Of a stretch of 64,000 bases of DNA, positions 1-8,783 are shown one piece after another; within the stretch, counting starts at the first letter, position 1, and the number at the start of each line of letters is the position of its first letter. The notes beneath the pieces are model-generated. The model was not told the DNA's origin and did no database searches. It saw nothing but the letters and a program-made list of their open reading frames with translations. The stretch is from Tropicibacter sp. Alg240-R139 (GTDB lineage: Bacteria; Pseudomonadota; Alphaproteobacteria; Rhodobacterales; Rhodobacteraceae): positions 18-64,017 of the forward strand of contig NZ_UNRA01000009.1 in the NCBI RefSeq assembly GCF_900537075.1, given 5' to 3'. The translations under genes and the position numbers were made by a program.

Positions 1-192
1 GAAAGCTTCAATGGCCGGTTCAGGGATGAGCTGCTCAACGGTGAAATCTTCTACAGCTTGCGCGAAGCACAAATCCTGATCGAACAATGGAGGAGACACT
101 ACAACACAAAACGCCCCCACAGTGCACTGGGCTATCGCCCGCCAGCGCCTGAAACCATCATCCCGATGGATCAGAGGCCGATGATGCACTAA
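1..192 (+). pseudogene. IS3-family transposase (OrfB) C-terminal fragment, cut by window edge
   Basis: Frame 1 is open from the first base and encodes about 63 residues ending at TAA (190-192). It contains FNGRFRDELLN, an RRHYNTKRPHSALGY segment and a final PPAPE stretch. These are hallmarks of the C-terminal end of the rve/DDE integrase domain of IS3-family OrfB. The upstream part lies outside the window, so the element may be intact there. A plausible outer end of the element is the CA at about 226-227, just before the aldehyde dehydrogenase remnant. Confidence 0.85.
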
Positions 193-213
193 CAATCAAC
201 TTGGACCAGTCAG

Positions 214-1633
214 ATGAGGCTGCTCACGGGCACGTGGGTGACGCCACATGATACCAAGCAGCAAGATATCGTGGATCCCTCGACGGAAACGGTTGTTGGC
301 CAAGTCACTCTTGGCAACGAACGGGATGTAAATGACGCTGTTGCTGCAGCCAAAAAACGCCTTCACAGCGTTTTCGCAGTCCACCGTTACTGAGCGGCTG
401 GACCTCTTGGAGGCAATTACGGCCAAGTTAAAAGAACGCAACGATGAGATTGCCGCCGCAATCTCGCTTGAAATGGACGCGCCACTGTCGCTTGCTCGCG
501 AAAAGCAGGCTCCGTCCGGTGCTTCGCACTTTGACGAAGTCATCCGCGTTTTGCGCCACTTCAAGTTCGAGGAACCGTTGGGATCAACACTAGTGCGACG
601 CGAGCCAATCGGCGTCTGCGCTTTGATTACACCGTGGAATTGGCCAATTAACCAGGTCGCAGTCAAAGTCGCTCCAGCGATTGCGTCAGGCTGCTCGATG
701 GTGCTCAAACCTGGTGAATTGACCCCGCTCAATGCTCAGTTTTTTGCCGAAATCCTACACGAAGCGGGAACTCCGGCTGGTGTATTCAGTATGATCCATG
801 GTGACGGGATAGGAGTCGGGCAACACCTCACCACGCATCCCGATGTTGATATGATTTCGTTTACTGGATCTACGTTTGCTGGCGAAACAATCATCAAAAA
901 CACAGCCCCTGACATTAAACGCGTTGCTTTGGAATTGGGGGGGAAATCCGCAGGTATCATACTTGACGATGCCGATTTCGCGACAGCCATCCCGGCAAGC
1001 GTCTATGCAACAATGGAAAATTCGGGCCAATCTTGCAATGCATCAACCCGTCTTCTCGTGCCGGAAAACAGATATGATGAAGTGGTTCGTATCATTTCGG
1101 ATACGGTGAAAAACATTCGGGTCGGCGGCCCAAGCAGCAAGACTTACATGGGCCCGGTTGCCAACCGGAGGCAGTATCGGGCGGTTCTTTCAACGATCAA
1201 GACCGATATCTCCGAGGGGGCCGAGTTGATCGCAGGTGGTGACGAAAGACCCGATGATCTGACGAAAGGGTTCTTCGTCAAACCAACAGTCTTCGGTCGT
1301 GTCCGACCCGACATGAGAATTGCCCAGGAAGAAATATTCGGCCCGGTTTTATCTGTGCTGACTTACGCAGCAGTGGAAGAGGCGATCGAAATCGCAAACG
1401 ACTCCAAATACGGGTTGTCCGGGTCTGTGTGGAGTTTAGCTTCGGCGCGGGCCTACGATGTCGCCAAAAACTTGTGAACGGGAATGGTACATCTGAACGG
1501 GGCGCCGCTTGATGTGGCTGCGCCTTTTGGCGGCGTTAGAAAGTCTGGCAACGGCCGCGAATGGGGCGTGGTCGGACTTGAGGAGTTTCTTGAATTCAAA
1601 TTTGTTTATGGAGCGATCGCTCCGAGCTCGTGA
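214..1633 (+). pseudogene. NAD(P)-dependent aldehyde dehydrogenase, broken by frameshift and internal stop
   Basis: This is an aldehyde dehydrogenase superfamily reading frame. It shows the motifs ITPWNWPINQ, FTGST, ALELGGKSAG and NSGQSCNAS, whose catalytic Cys is at 1034-1036, and it ends with FGGVRKSGNG. The gene is interrupted twice. An A6 tract at 352-357 shifts the frame: removing one A joins the upstream frame (VDPSTETVVGQV, from ATG 214) to the main frame. A TGA at 1475-1477 stands where the family has R before TGMVHLNG. The N-terminus is also shorter than usual, starting right at the end of the IS3 element, so the insertion probably removed the promoter and first residues. Without repair it cannot make full-length enzyme. 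Either lesion alone could be a sequencing error; both together suggest real decay. Confidence 0.9.
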
Positions 1634-1688
1634 GGCGGGGCGAAGCCAAACGATTCCGGATTAAAGTTCATAAAGAAAGGAAGAAGAA

Positions 1689-3113
1689 ATGATCACGTTA
1701 AACCCAGTTAGTGATCAGTTTCGAAAGTTGCTTGCGACGCAGGTGCCCGAAGACTGTTTTCGTCCTTTGTCTCCATCTCACCTCGAAGACCCGCGTGGCA
1801 ATTACGTCGGTATGAAAGGAATTGTCCTAGCTCCAAGGACCGTGGATGAGGTATCGACCATTGTTCGGTTGTGTGCGGAACACTTGGTACCGATTGTACC
1901 CATCGGAGGAGGCACCGGGCTGGTCGCTGGGCATATTATGACAAACGGACCAGCCCCAGTGATCCTGTCTTTGGACCGTATGAAAGCAATTCGCGAGCTT
2001 TTGCCGCAGGAAGACGTTATTGTCGTTGAGGCCGGCGCAACGCTCTTTAGCGTCCAGGAAGCTGCAAAGGAAGCAGGGTTACTGTTTCCACTGTCTCTAG
2101 CCGCCGAAGGTACTTGTCAGATCGGAGGAAACCTTGCGACAAATGCCCGTGGGGTGAATGTTCTGCGCTATGGAAACATGCGCGACCTTTGCCTCGGGCT
2201 CGAAGTCGTGTTGCCGGACGGTCAGATCTGGCATGGATTGAGCAGACTAAGAAAGGACAACAGCGGCTTTGACCTGCGCAATCTGTTGATTGGATCCGAG
2301 GGTGCTCTGGGGATCATTACAGCTGCAACACTGAGACTGCATCCGCGCCCTTCTGGTTACGCCACTGCGCTCATGACCATCGGTGGCTCAAGTGCCGCTT
2401 TGAAGCTTTTGAAGTATGCACAGAAACTGGCAGGGAGCGCGATTTCGGCCTTTGAATTGATCCAGGGTGTCGGACTGGATTTCTTGTCCGAAACCATGCC
2501 AGATTTGCGGCTTCCATTTGACAAAAATCCAGAGTGGGCCGTTCTGATAGATCTCGGTCTTCACAAAGGACAGAACGGCGACGACATTTTGTTGGAACTG
2601 TTCGAATTCGGACTTGAAGCTGGCTTGGTGAACGACGGTCTGATCGCACAATCGGAAGGCCAACGGACCGATTTCTGGAATGTCCGAGAACATATCCCTG
2701 AAGCCAACCGACTGATCGGCGCCGTTGCCAATCATGATATCTCGCTCCCGCTGGGTAAAATTCCTGAGTTCATTGAACTGGCAAGTGCAAGGATTCAAGA
2801 AATTGCTCCTCTTCGCGTCAATTGCTTCGGTCACCTTGGGGATGGTAACCTTCATTTCAACATTTTCCCGCCAAGGGCTGAAACGCCAGACGCCTACGTT
2901 TCCATTAAGCCCAGCGTAGATTTGTTGGTCTGTGACCTGGTAAAAGACTTGAATGGGTCTTTCAGTGCTGAGCACGGTATTGGGCGCGCCAAGGTTGAAA
3001 TGCTCCAGAAATACGGCGACCCCGCCAAGCTCTTCGCGATAGACGCGATCAAGCAAGCACTAGACCCAAGCGGTATCATGAACCCCGGCGCCGACCTTCC
3101 AAACACGCAGTGA
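1689..3113 (+). CDS. FAD-binding 2-hydroxyacid dehydrogenase (GlcD/D-2-hydroxyglutarate dehydrogenase type)
   Basis: The 474-residue protein has a FAD_binding_4 (PCMH) domain with the GGGTGLVAG loop near residues 77-85, followed by a FAD-oxidase C-terminal domain. That domain carries GHLGDGNLHFNIFP near residue 380 and SAEHGIGRAK near residue 430. The family oxidises D-2-hydroxyacids such as glycolate, D-lactate or D-2-hydroxyglutarate, passing electrons to a quinone or flavoprotein; the substrate cannot be told here. The length is normal and the frame intact. An AAGGAAGAAG ribosome-binding site precedes the ATG. It sits 55 bp behind the broken aldehyde dehydrogenase in the same direction, so the two may once have formed an alcohol/aldehyde/hydroxyacid oxidation operon. 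Confidence 0.85.
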   Translation: MITLNPVSDQFRKLLATQVPEDCFRPLSPSHLEDPRGNYVGMKGIVLAPRTVDEVSTIVRLCAEHLVPIVPIGGGTGLVAGHIMTNGPAPVILSLDRMKAIRELLPQEDVIVVEAGATLFSVQEAAKEAGLLFPLSLAAEGTCQIGGNLATNARGVNVLRYGNMRDLCLGLEVVLPDGQIWHGLSRLRKDNSGFDLRNLLIGSEGALGIITAATLRLHPRPSGYATALMTIGGSSAALKLLKYAQKLAGSAISAFELIQGVGLDFLSETMPDLRLPFDKNPEWAVLIDLGLHKGQNGDDILLELFEFGLEAGLVNDGLIAQSEGQRTDFWNVREHIPEANRLIGAVANHDISLPLGKIPEFIELASARIQEIAPLRVNCFGHLGDGNLHFNIFPPRAETPDAYVSIKPSVDLLVCDLVKDLNGSFSAEHGIGRAKVEMLQKYGDPAKLFAIDAIKQALDPSGIMNPGADLPNTQ

Positions 3114-3230
3114 CAGTTTCTGAACCCGAAATGAAGCTCTCTCGACTTACCGGCGGACAGTATTTGGGGCCGACTCCGGCTGAGTGCAGAATAGGGCGTT
3201 AAGCGAGTTCATGATTTCAGCGGCTTGTGC

Positions 3231-3378
3231 GGTTCTGTCGCAAAATCTGCTCCCAACTGTCATTCCGACCGCGGTTTTGGCAACGCGTGCTCGGATAAGA
3301 CAGGAGCAAACCGTGGCGATTTCATTCAAAGGTGCACATTTTCCAAAGGACGTAATCCTGCACGCGGTATTCTTCTAA
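3231..3378 (+). mobile_element. Truncated end of an IS6-family element
   Basis: The terminal repeat GGTTCTGTCGCAAA (3231-3244) matches the IS6-type end of the complete element at 60095-60914 (GGTTCTGTTGCAAA). About 68 bases further in, a GTG at 3313 opens a reading frame VAISFKGAHFPKDVILHAVFF that stops at 3378. This corresponds to the first 20 or so residues of that transposase (MISFKGAQYPKDVILFAVFF). Everything after the N-terminus is gone. It is a relic of a second, related copy. Confidence 0.85.
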
Positions 3379-3957
3379 CCGTGGGCGACGGAGGCTGCCC
3401 AGAGCAGGATGATGTTGACTACGCCCTTCGAAAGGGTTCTTGCCAACCGCGCGGGATCTCATCACTTCCGTCTTTGTGGTCTTGCCGACGGCCTTGCTCA
3501 GTTCCGCGCCAAAAGCGTGGAAACCGTATTTGTGCTTGCCGGAACGAAGTGGAGGGTACGGCCGGGCCGACCCCGTGCGATCCACATGCATAAGCAAAAA
3601 GGAGAGGCCCGGATGATCTTTGCCATTCCACTGTCGCCACCATCTTCGCCATCGTCTCGCCGAGTTTGGCCGAGGTGCTAACGAAGCCCGTAGCGCGGAC
3701 GCGATGCTCCAAAACACCACCCGAGGACTCTGCAGGTCTTCAGCCTCAAGCTCTGCTTCTGAATTGCCGTTTGAATGCGTGGTGAAGAACCCTCATTGCG
3801 GCGACCCCAGACCAATCCACCGAAGATGGGGCGCTGGCAGGCGACCCGGACGCAGTGGCTCAGGACTAGAAGGCTGTGTTGAGGAACGGCCCGGCCAAGA
3901 ATCCCAAGAGAGGTCTGTCAGGGGCACGAAGTGCGGCAGCACTTGTTGCCGCGGCGG
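3379..3957. other. Stretch without a recognisable gene
   Basis: This 579-bp stretch lies between the IS6 relic and the nucleotidyltransferase gene. Overlapping short frames exist on both strands, but none has a recognisable motif, a good ribosome-binding site or neighbours that would support translation. It is probably debris left by insertion and deletion. Confidence 0.5.
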
Positions 3958-4983
3958 TCATACGCCGAGGCTCTCAAGGATGGTTTTCGTCTGCGGCATC
4001 CGCCTCAATGAGTTCGCGATATGCTCCCGCCAGCGCGGGCCGACCTCCATGGCGATGGCATAGGCCCGCGTTAGGTCATCGGGCCGGTCCTCGGCCATCG
4101 CCTCGATCAGGAAAGCCGACTGCTCGCGATCCTTCGCGGATTTGAGACTACCTGCGCCGTCACGTCGCCGGTCGGCAATGATCAGTTTGTGGACTGCATA
4201 TCTCTCCGGGCGTGGCACCTGAACCAGAACGCCCGACCGATATATCGCCGCCGCATGGATTGGCTCAGCGATCAGAAAGTTGAGATAGTTCAATCCTTGA
4301 GCATTCACGCCCAAAGCTGGCAGATCGCGGATGGTTTCATCCCCGAAGGCCGGTGTCAGAAATTCGACCAACTGGCCACTGCCGCCTTGTGCCCATCGCC
4401 AGGTCCGGCCTTGGTCGAGGGCTGGCAAAGGGTCAAATTTGAGCGCCGAGAACGTCTCGGCCAGACCCGGATCGACCTGATCCTCCAGCGCGACGCTGAG
4501 CTTTTCGAACTGGGCGATGTCGATATCGCCAGTGTTGGCCATGCCACCCAAGGGCAGCCGGATACCAAGCTCACCTTCATAGAGCCGGAACGCGTTCGTT
4601 CCGACGATGGTGCCGCCCAGACGGAAGGTCCCTGCGGCAGCCATGGCCGACAGGATAGAACCGGTCGCCCGGTCGGTGGGCGTCATGCCTTCGGCGCGCA
4701 AGAGCCTAACGAGTCGCGACCGTTCTGCCTGCCGGTCCTTGGCAGTCGCGCGCAGCGCCTCGATACGGTCGATCCGTGCACGCGTCTCGTCGTTGTCCTC
4801 GCCGATATATATGAACCGCATCTCCGTCCCGATACGCCGCGCGGCGTACCAATAGGCCTTGTCGCCGCGCTCCTTGAGAATTGGTTTACCTTCAACGCCG
4901 GACAAAGCGTCGTCCTTCAGGAGGCGCACCAGATCGGTATAGGCGCTCATCGCGATACTGCTGAGTGGGGTCATGCCAATCAT
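3958..4983 (-). CDS. Nucleotidyltransferase-fold protein (GSU2403-like)
   Basis: About 341 residues. The N-terminal third is helical and charged (residues 60-100, with many Arg/Glu). A nucleotidyltransferase-like core follows, with GTIVGTNAFRLYEGELGIRLPL, a TGDIDIAQFE acidic motif, and a C-terminal PERYAVHKLIIADRRR segment. This order matches the GSU2403-type nucleotidyltransferase-fold proteins, whose biochemical role is unknown; some relatives act in toxin-like or defence modules. The DIDI pair could be the metal-binding aspartates. ATG 4983 is preferred over TTG 4989 (MEMIG), and a later ATG at 4950 is also possible. Two direct repeats lie just upstream (4993-5037). Confidence 0.65.
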   Translation of the reverse strand: MIGMTPLSSIAMSAYTDLVRLLKDDALSGVEGKPILKERGDKAYWYAARRIGTEMRFIYIGEDNDETRARIDRIEALRATAKDRQAERSRLVRLLRAEGMTPTDRATGSILSAMAAAGTFRLGGTIVGTNAFRLYEGELGIRLPLGGMANTGDIDIAQFEKLSVALEDQVDPGLAETFSALKFDPLPALDQGRTWRWAQGGSGQLVEFLTPAFGDETIRDLPALGVNAQGLNYLNFLIAEPIHAAAIYRSGVLVQVPRPERYAVHKLIIADRRRDGAGSLKSAKDREQSAFLIEAMAEDRPDDLTRAYAIAMEVGPRWREHIANSLRRMPQTKTILESLGV

Positions 4984-4992
4984 TTCCAAGTT

Positions 4993-5037
4993 TTGCTAGG
5001 CACGCATATACCCATCAAAAGGTGAACTTGCTAGGCA
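4993..5037 (-). promoter_or_regulatory. Direct repeats TTGCTAGGCA in the promoter of the nucleotidyltransferase gene
   Basis: Two perfect 10-bp copies of TTGCTAGGCA lie at 4993-5002 and 5028-5037, 35 bp apart start to start, immediately upstream of the minus-strand gene. A TATA-like segment lies between them. Paired direct repeats over a start region suggest a regulator-binding site; the regulator is not identified. Confidence 0.4.
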
Positions 5038-5077
5038 TAACATTTCAGGCACGACCACGCCCAAGAGAAACAACGAA

Positions 5078-5099
5078 AGGGCCGCCCGACGGCGACCCT
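5078..5099 (-). terminator. Rho-independent-like terminator after the DUF2493 gene
   Basis: On the minus strand, AGGGTCGCC and GGCGGCCCT form a 9-bp stem with one G-T pair around a 4-base loop, followed by the T-rich run TTTCGTTGTTTCTC. It starts a few bases past the stop codon at 5106. Confidence 0.6.
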
Positions 5100-5105
5100 C
5101 TCAGT

Positions 5106-5954
5106 TTACGTCTCTGCAGTCTTCTTCGCCGGATCAGCAACGCGCATGACCGTCAGACCTTTTGCTTCCGCCTTCTGACCGAGGTTTAGCGCGACCCCAT
5201 TGCCGCCAAAGAGTACAACCCCCGTCGCCGCGAACTTGTCATCCAGCATCTCGTCATTGCATTTGAACGGAGCCGCCCGGCCATGTGCGGACCAGCGCGG
5301 ATCGAACCGCGCCTGCGCGATACCACGCGCCCGCGCCCAGCGGGCCGCGATCATTTCCGCCCCGTGCTTGCCACCCTTGTGGCAGAGGAAGATATCCTGA
5401 TTGCGGTTCTGCTTGATGCGGTCGCGAACCTTGTCGAGCGTGCTGAAGATAACATCGATATCGGTCCAGTCGGTGGCACCTGAGACGATCAGGGGCACCC
5501 CTTCGACCTTCGACTTTTCGGCCGTCTCACGATCATGCTGCTCCAGAAGCTGGCGTGCTTCAAAGATTGCTCCCGTCTGCTGCGCGCGGACACTGGCGCG
5601 CGATCCCGCTGCCGGGATGAAGGCATGGCCCGTCTCGATCTCGTAGCATTCCGCCGCCGCCTCGCTCATGATCTCGATAGCGCCGACGATCTCCCGCAGG
5701 TGCAGGAAGCGGGCCTGGGCCTCTTCCAGAGCGGTCTCGGCGATCTCCGATCCGTCGTGAGATTTTGCCAGCGCGCCGATCTTGTCGGCTGTGCGGTCGA
5801 CCTCCTTGCCGAGCGCGACCTTGCGGCGCTGCAGGATCGTCGCCAGCCCGTGGGCGAGTGGTTCGATTTCCGCCTCAAGCCCGGTGTCGCGCAGCATAAG
5901 CGAGGTTGTGTACACTCGTGGCGCCTGTGGCGGAGATACCCGACCCTGGCACAA
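5106..5954 (-). CDS. DUF2493 (SLOG-fold, YspA-like) domain protein
   Basis: The 282-residue frame has a helical N-terminal half (EIEPLAHGLATILQRRKVAL and following) and a C-terminal DUF2493/SLOG nucleotide-binding domain. The latter shows VSGATDWTDIDVIFSTLD, DIFLCHKGGKHGAEMIAARW and GVVLFGGNGVALNLGQKAEA. Such proteins are common on Rhodobacteraceae and other alphaproteobacterial plasmids, often beside conjugation or anti-restriction genes, and their role is unknown. The first 20 residues here (before RDTGLEAE) look unlike the family. The next gene remnant starts at about 6009 on the other strand, so the 5' end may be truncated by a rearrangement; ATG 5898 is another possible start. Confidence 0.7.
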   Translation of the reverse strand: MCQGRVSPPQAPRVYTTSLMLRDTGLEAEIEPLAHGLATILQRRKVALGKEVDRTADKIGALAKSHDGSEIAETALEEAQARFLHLREIVGAIEIMSEAAAECYEIETGHAFIPAAGSRASVRAQQTGAIFEARQLLEQHDRETAEKSKVEGVPLIVSGATDWTDIDVIFSTLDKVRDRIKQNRNQDIFLCHKGGKHGAEMIAARWARARGIAQARFDPRWSAHGRAAPFKCNDEMLDDKFAATGVVLFGGNGVALNLGQKAEAKGLTVMRVADPAKKTAET

Positions 5955-6008
5955 ACCGTGGAGCGCGGATCATCTCGCCGGTCGGATCACCTTGCCCCTG
6001 CGCCATAA

Positions 6009-6635
6009 CGGCATTGCCTACCGCGGCCTCAATCCGAGCGCACTGAAGAGGTGTCTCTCCTGCCTGAAGATGAGGCGCGGCGCTTGCCGCTCGACGAGAT
6101 TGTCGTTGTCGTCGATGCGCAAATGCCGGTCCGGGCGAAACGGGTGGTGTATTTTGAGGATCCGTTCTTCAAAAGCATCCATAACGCGCAGAAAGGCGAT
6201 CTGCCGTTTCCGGAAGGCCCGATTGGGCTGATGGGAGAGTTGCCGTTGAGTGTTCGGGCAATGCCGGACGCGCCACGGGGGCAAGGTCTGTCGGAACGCG
6301 ACTTTGAAGCGAGGATGGGAATTGCGGAGCCAGGTGGAAGCTCACCCATCAACCACATTCCCGATACAGTCGCCCGACGCGTTCGCGCTGCTGTCATTGC
6401 GGAAGATCAACGGCAGATCGAAATGGATTTCGAGGGTCCCGAGGCGCTTCGGATCGATGACCCGACAGAGGCGGATGTTGCGCAGTTTGAGGATGCCCTG
6501 GGTGCGTTGGATCGTTTGGAAGGGGAGATTGCGGGTGTTTCAGGTTCGAGCGAGAAACCAGCCGAAAGGCAGGTCTCGGGCAAAGCGGTTGTAGGGCAAA
6601 TTGCAGAGAACGGCAGGAGAGAGCCCGATGTGTGA
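6009..6635 (+). pseudogene. C-terminal remnant of a VirD4/TraG-type conjugative coupling protein
   Basis: The segment SLLPEDEARRLPLDEIVVVVDAQMPVRAKRVVYFEDPFF matches the last structured part of type IV coupling proteins, where a LP-ED..L..PP/MPIRAKK..YYED pattern is typical. An acidic, low-complexity tail follows up to TGA 6635. The ATPase core, with Walker A and B, is absent: a stop lies at 6006-6008 in the same frame. The possible GTG at 6051 gives only 194 residues. This is best read as a leftover of a lost conjugation system. Confidence 0.65.
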
Positions 6636-7056
6636 ATTCAGTATTCTCTCCTTGCCGGCTCGTAGCACGAAGTTTGCTGCAAATGCGCGATCTTCAACGC
6701 CGCAACGCAGCCGGAAATCCGGTCATCCATCTTGGGCGCAGCTATCGCAAGGGCGCAAATTCGCCACGCCTCTAAAGCGGATGTTAAATCCCTGTCTGCG
6801 GAAATAACGGGCAAAAGAAGGTGAGAGTCAAACTTGCCGCCGAAATGCAACACCTGGCAGCACGCGTTGAGGCTGGTTTCCTTACCGAAGATTAGTGCAT
6901 GAACAATCTCTGTTGGCGAACCGATCAACCTAAGCCCTTCCCCGGCGGCGAAGAAGGTGCTCGAAGGGTCTTGAACGTCTCCGACATTGGTGAGTTCCTC
7001 TTTTCACTAACTCAAACTTTCGCTTCGCGATGAACCGGTAATGTCATTTGCCGTAC
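6636..7056. other. Intergenic stretch with no supported gene
   Basis: A 421-bp gap between the coupling-protein remnant and the end of the BKACE gene. A 96-codon minus-strand frame (6638-6928) exists, but it shows no recognisable domain and has no supporting context. Confidence 0.5.
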
Positions 7057-7887
7057 TTACGCTGGCAGACCCAACAGAGCGCGGGCCTCTGCGCTTGATG
7101 CTGGCTCGCGCTCATACTTTTCGAGTATTCGCACGCATTGGCGCACGAGTGCCGCATTTGATGGAGCAAGCGTCTCCCGATCAAGGCGAATATTGTCTTC
7201 TAGCCCTGTGCGACAGTGCCCTCCGAGTTCGGCACACCATTTATTCATTGTCGATTGTTGTCGGCCAATCCCAGCAGCACACCAGGTTGCGTCGGGCATC
7301 AATCGCTTGGTTGTTTCTACCATAAACTCAAAAGCTGCACGGTCGACGGGCATGGCGTTCTTGATCCCCATCACAAATTGCACGTGAAGAGGCCCACGCA
7401 GTCGCTTGTCGGCGACCATTTGCGCGGCCTGGAAAATGTGGCTTAGGTCAAAAGCCTCAATCTCGGGCTTTACGTAGTTGCTCTGCATCTCTGATGCCAA
7501 CCAATCGACCAGATCCGGGCTGTTCTCGTAAACCCGGGTCGGGAAATTGTTTGAACCGACGGCTAACGACGCCATGTCCGGGCGAAGCGGCAACATGGCA
7601 CCCCGCTCTTTTCCGGCACCGGAGCGCCCCCCAGTCGAGAATTGAATGATCATCTCCGGACAATGTCTTCTGATCCCCTCAAAAAACTGCCCGAATTTCT
7701 CCGGATCACTGCTAGGTGAGCCATCTTGATTGCGGACGTGAACATGGACAATCGAGGCGCCGGCCTCAAAGGCCTCGTGCGTTGACTCGATCTGCTCCGA
7801 CACGTCGATGGGCACTGCTGGGTTATGGCTTTTCTGGGGAAGTGATCCGGTGATCGCGACGCAGATGATGCAAGGCTTCTGCGTCAT
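7057..7887 (-). CDS. BKACE-family beta-keto acid cleavage enzyme (DUF849)
   Basis: 276 residues of the beta-keto acid cleavage family, a zinc-dependent TIM barrel. It combines a beta-keto acid with acetyl-CoA to give acetoacetate and a CoA ester. The metal-binding HVHVR is at residues 48-52, and QFSTGGRSG near residue 81 and GLEDNIRLDR near residue 228 are also family features. It is the last gene of the hydroxyquinol operon and its ATG overlaps the dioxygenase stop by 4 bp. In this setting the inferred substrate is 3-oxoadipate, which would yield acetoacetate plus succinyl-CoA and replace the usual CoA-transferase and thiolase; neither of those is seen in the operon. Substrate assignment is inference. 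Confidence 0.85.
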   Translation of the reverse strand: MTQKPCIICVAITGSLPQKSHNPAVPIDVSEQIESTHEAFEAGASIVHVHVRNQDGSPSSDPEKFGQFFEGIRRHCPEMIIQFSTGGRSGAGKERGAMLPLRPDMASLAVGSNNFPTRVYENSPDLVDWLASEMQSNYVKPEIEAFDLSHIFQAAQMVADKRLRGPLHVQFVMGIKNAMPVDRAAFEFMVETTKRLMPDATWCAAGIGRQQSTMNKWCAELGGHCRTGLEDNIRLDRETLAPSNAALVRQCVRILEKYEREPASSAEARALLGLPA

Positions 7888-8759
7888 TCCGCGGCCTCGG
7901 CAGAGCCGGCGGGTACCATGATGAAATCAAAGGGCGAGTGCCACTTGGTGACTCCGCCCGGGTTTGGTTCGAAGGGCGCGGCAAGTGTCGCCTTTACGCC
8001 AAATACGGCATCCGACTTCAGGTATTCGTCGCTGCCGACGAACGTATGGGTGACGATTTTCTCGAACCCGGTTGCGGTGACCATGTAATGCATGTGCGCC
8101 GGTCGATAGGGATGCCGATCGAGCTGTATCAGCAGTTGCCCGACCGGGCCGTCATGCGGAATTGGATAGGAGACTGGTTTGACACCGCGGAACTGGTATG
8201 TGCCGTCCTCGCCTGTCGTGAAGATGCCGCGGTTGTTCCACTTCGGCTGAATGTCGGGCTGCTGGACGTCGTAGTAACCGTCCTCATTGTCGCACCAGAC
8301 ATCTATTCTCGCGCCTTCGATCGGGTTGCCGTCGGTGTCGAGAACGCGTCCCTCGAAGAGACAGCTTTCGCCCTTGCCGTCGAGCGAGATGTTGGCACCC
8401 ATCTCGAATTCGGGTGCCCCGACAACATGAAACGGGCCCAGAACGGTATTCTCCGTTGCGCCCGGCGGACGCCTATGATTGATCGCATCAGTAAGCATGG
8501 AGAGTCCGATGACGTCGCTCAAAAGCACGAACTCTTGCCGGTTCTCGTCGCAGAGCTGGCCGGTACGCGTCAGGAAATCGATCGCAAGATCCCATTCCTC
8601 TGGTCGGAGTTCGATGTCCTTGGCGAATGCGTGAAGGTGCTTGACGAGCGAGGCCCACACTTCGGCCAACCTCTTGTGGGCGCCCGGGCCGTTGCGTCCT
8701 ACGACAGCGTCAACGGACGTCGCCTCGGTGAAGTATTCGATCTTAGTAAGGTCGATCAT
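7884..8759 (-). CDS. Intradiol ring-cleavage dioxygenase, probably hydroxyquinol 1,2-dioxygenase
   Basis: 291 residues, with an N-terminal dimerisation helix domain (about 25-100) and a beta-sandwich catalytic domain. The non-haem Fe(III) ligands are visible: a Tyr in GYYDVQ (about 162), a Tyr in VSYPIPHDGP (about 198) and two His in RPAHMHYMV (about 222 and 224). The family cleaves catechol or hydroxyquinol between adjacent hydroxyls. A maleylacetate reductase in the same operon argues for hydroxyquinol, giving maleylacetate. ATG 8759 has a GAAGGAG site 8 bp upstream and is preferred over GTG 8768. It overlaps the BKACE start and follows livM by 24 bp. Confidence 0.9.
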   Translation of the reverse strand: MIDLTKIEYFTEATSVDAVVGRNGPGAHKRLAEVWASLVKHLHAFAKDIELRPEEWDLAIDFLTRTGQLCDENRQEFVLLSDVIGLSMLTDAINHRRPPGATENTVLGPFHVVGAPEFEMGANISLDGKGESCLFEGRVLDTDGNPIEGARIDVWCDNEDGYYDVQQPDIQPKWNNRGIFTTGEDGTYQFRGVKPVSYPIPHDGPVGQLLIQLDRHPYRPAHMHYMVTATGFEKIVTHTFVGSDEYLKSDAVFGVKATLAAPFEPNPGGVTKWHSPFDFIMVPAGSAEAAE

Positions 8760-8783
8760 TCGGGTCACTCCTTCAGTGGTTTC

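Noticed and set aside
3620-4145. Plus-strand frames across 3620-4145
   Set aside because: They run antisense into the nucleotidyltransferase gene and have high Arg/Gly/Ser content typical of shadow frames in GC-rich DNA.
6638-6928. 96-codon minus-strand frame as a gene
   Set aside because: No domain, no good ribosome-binding site and no gene context; it is a chance frame in a decayed gap.
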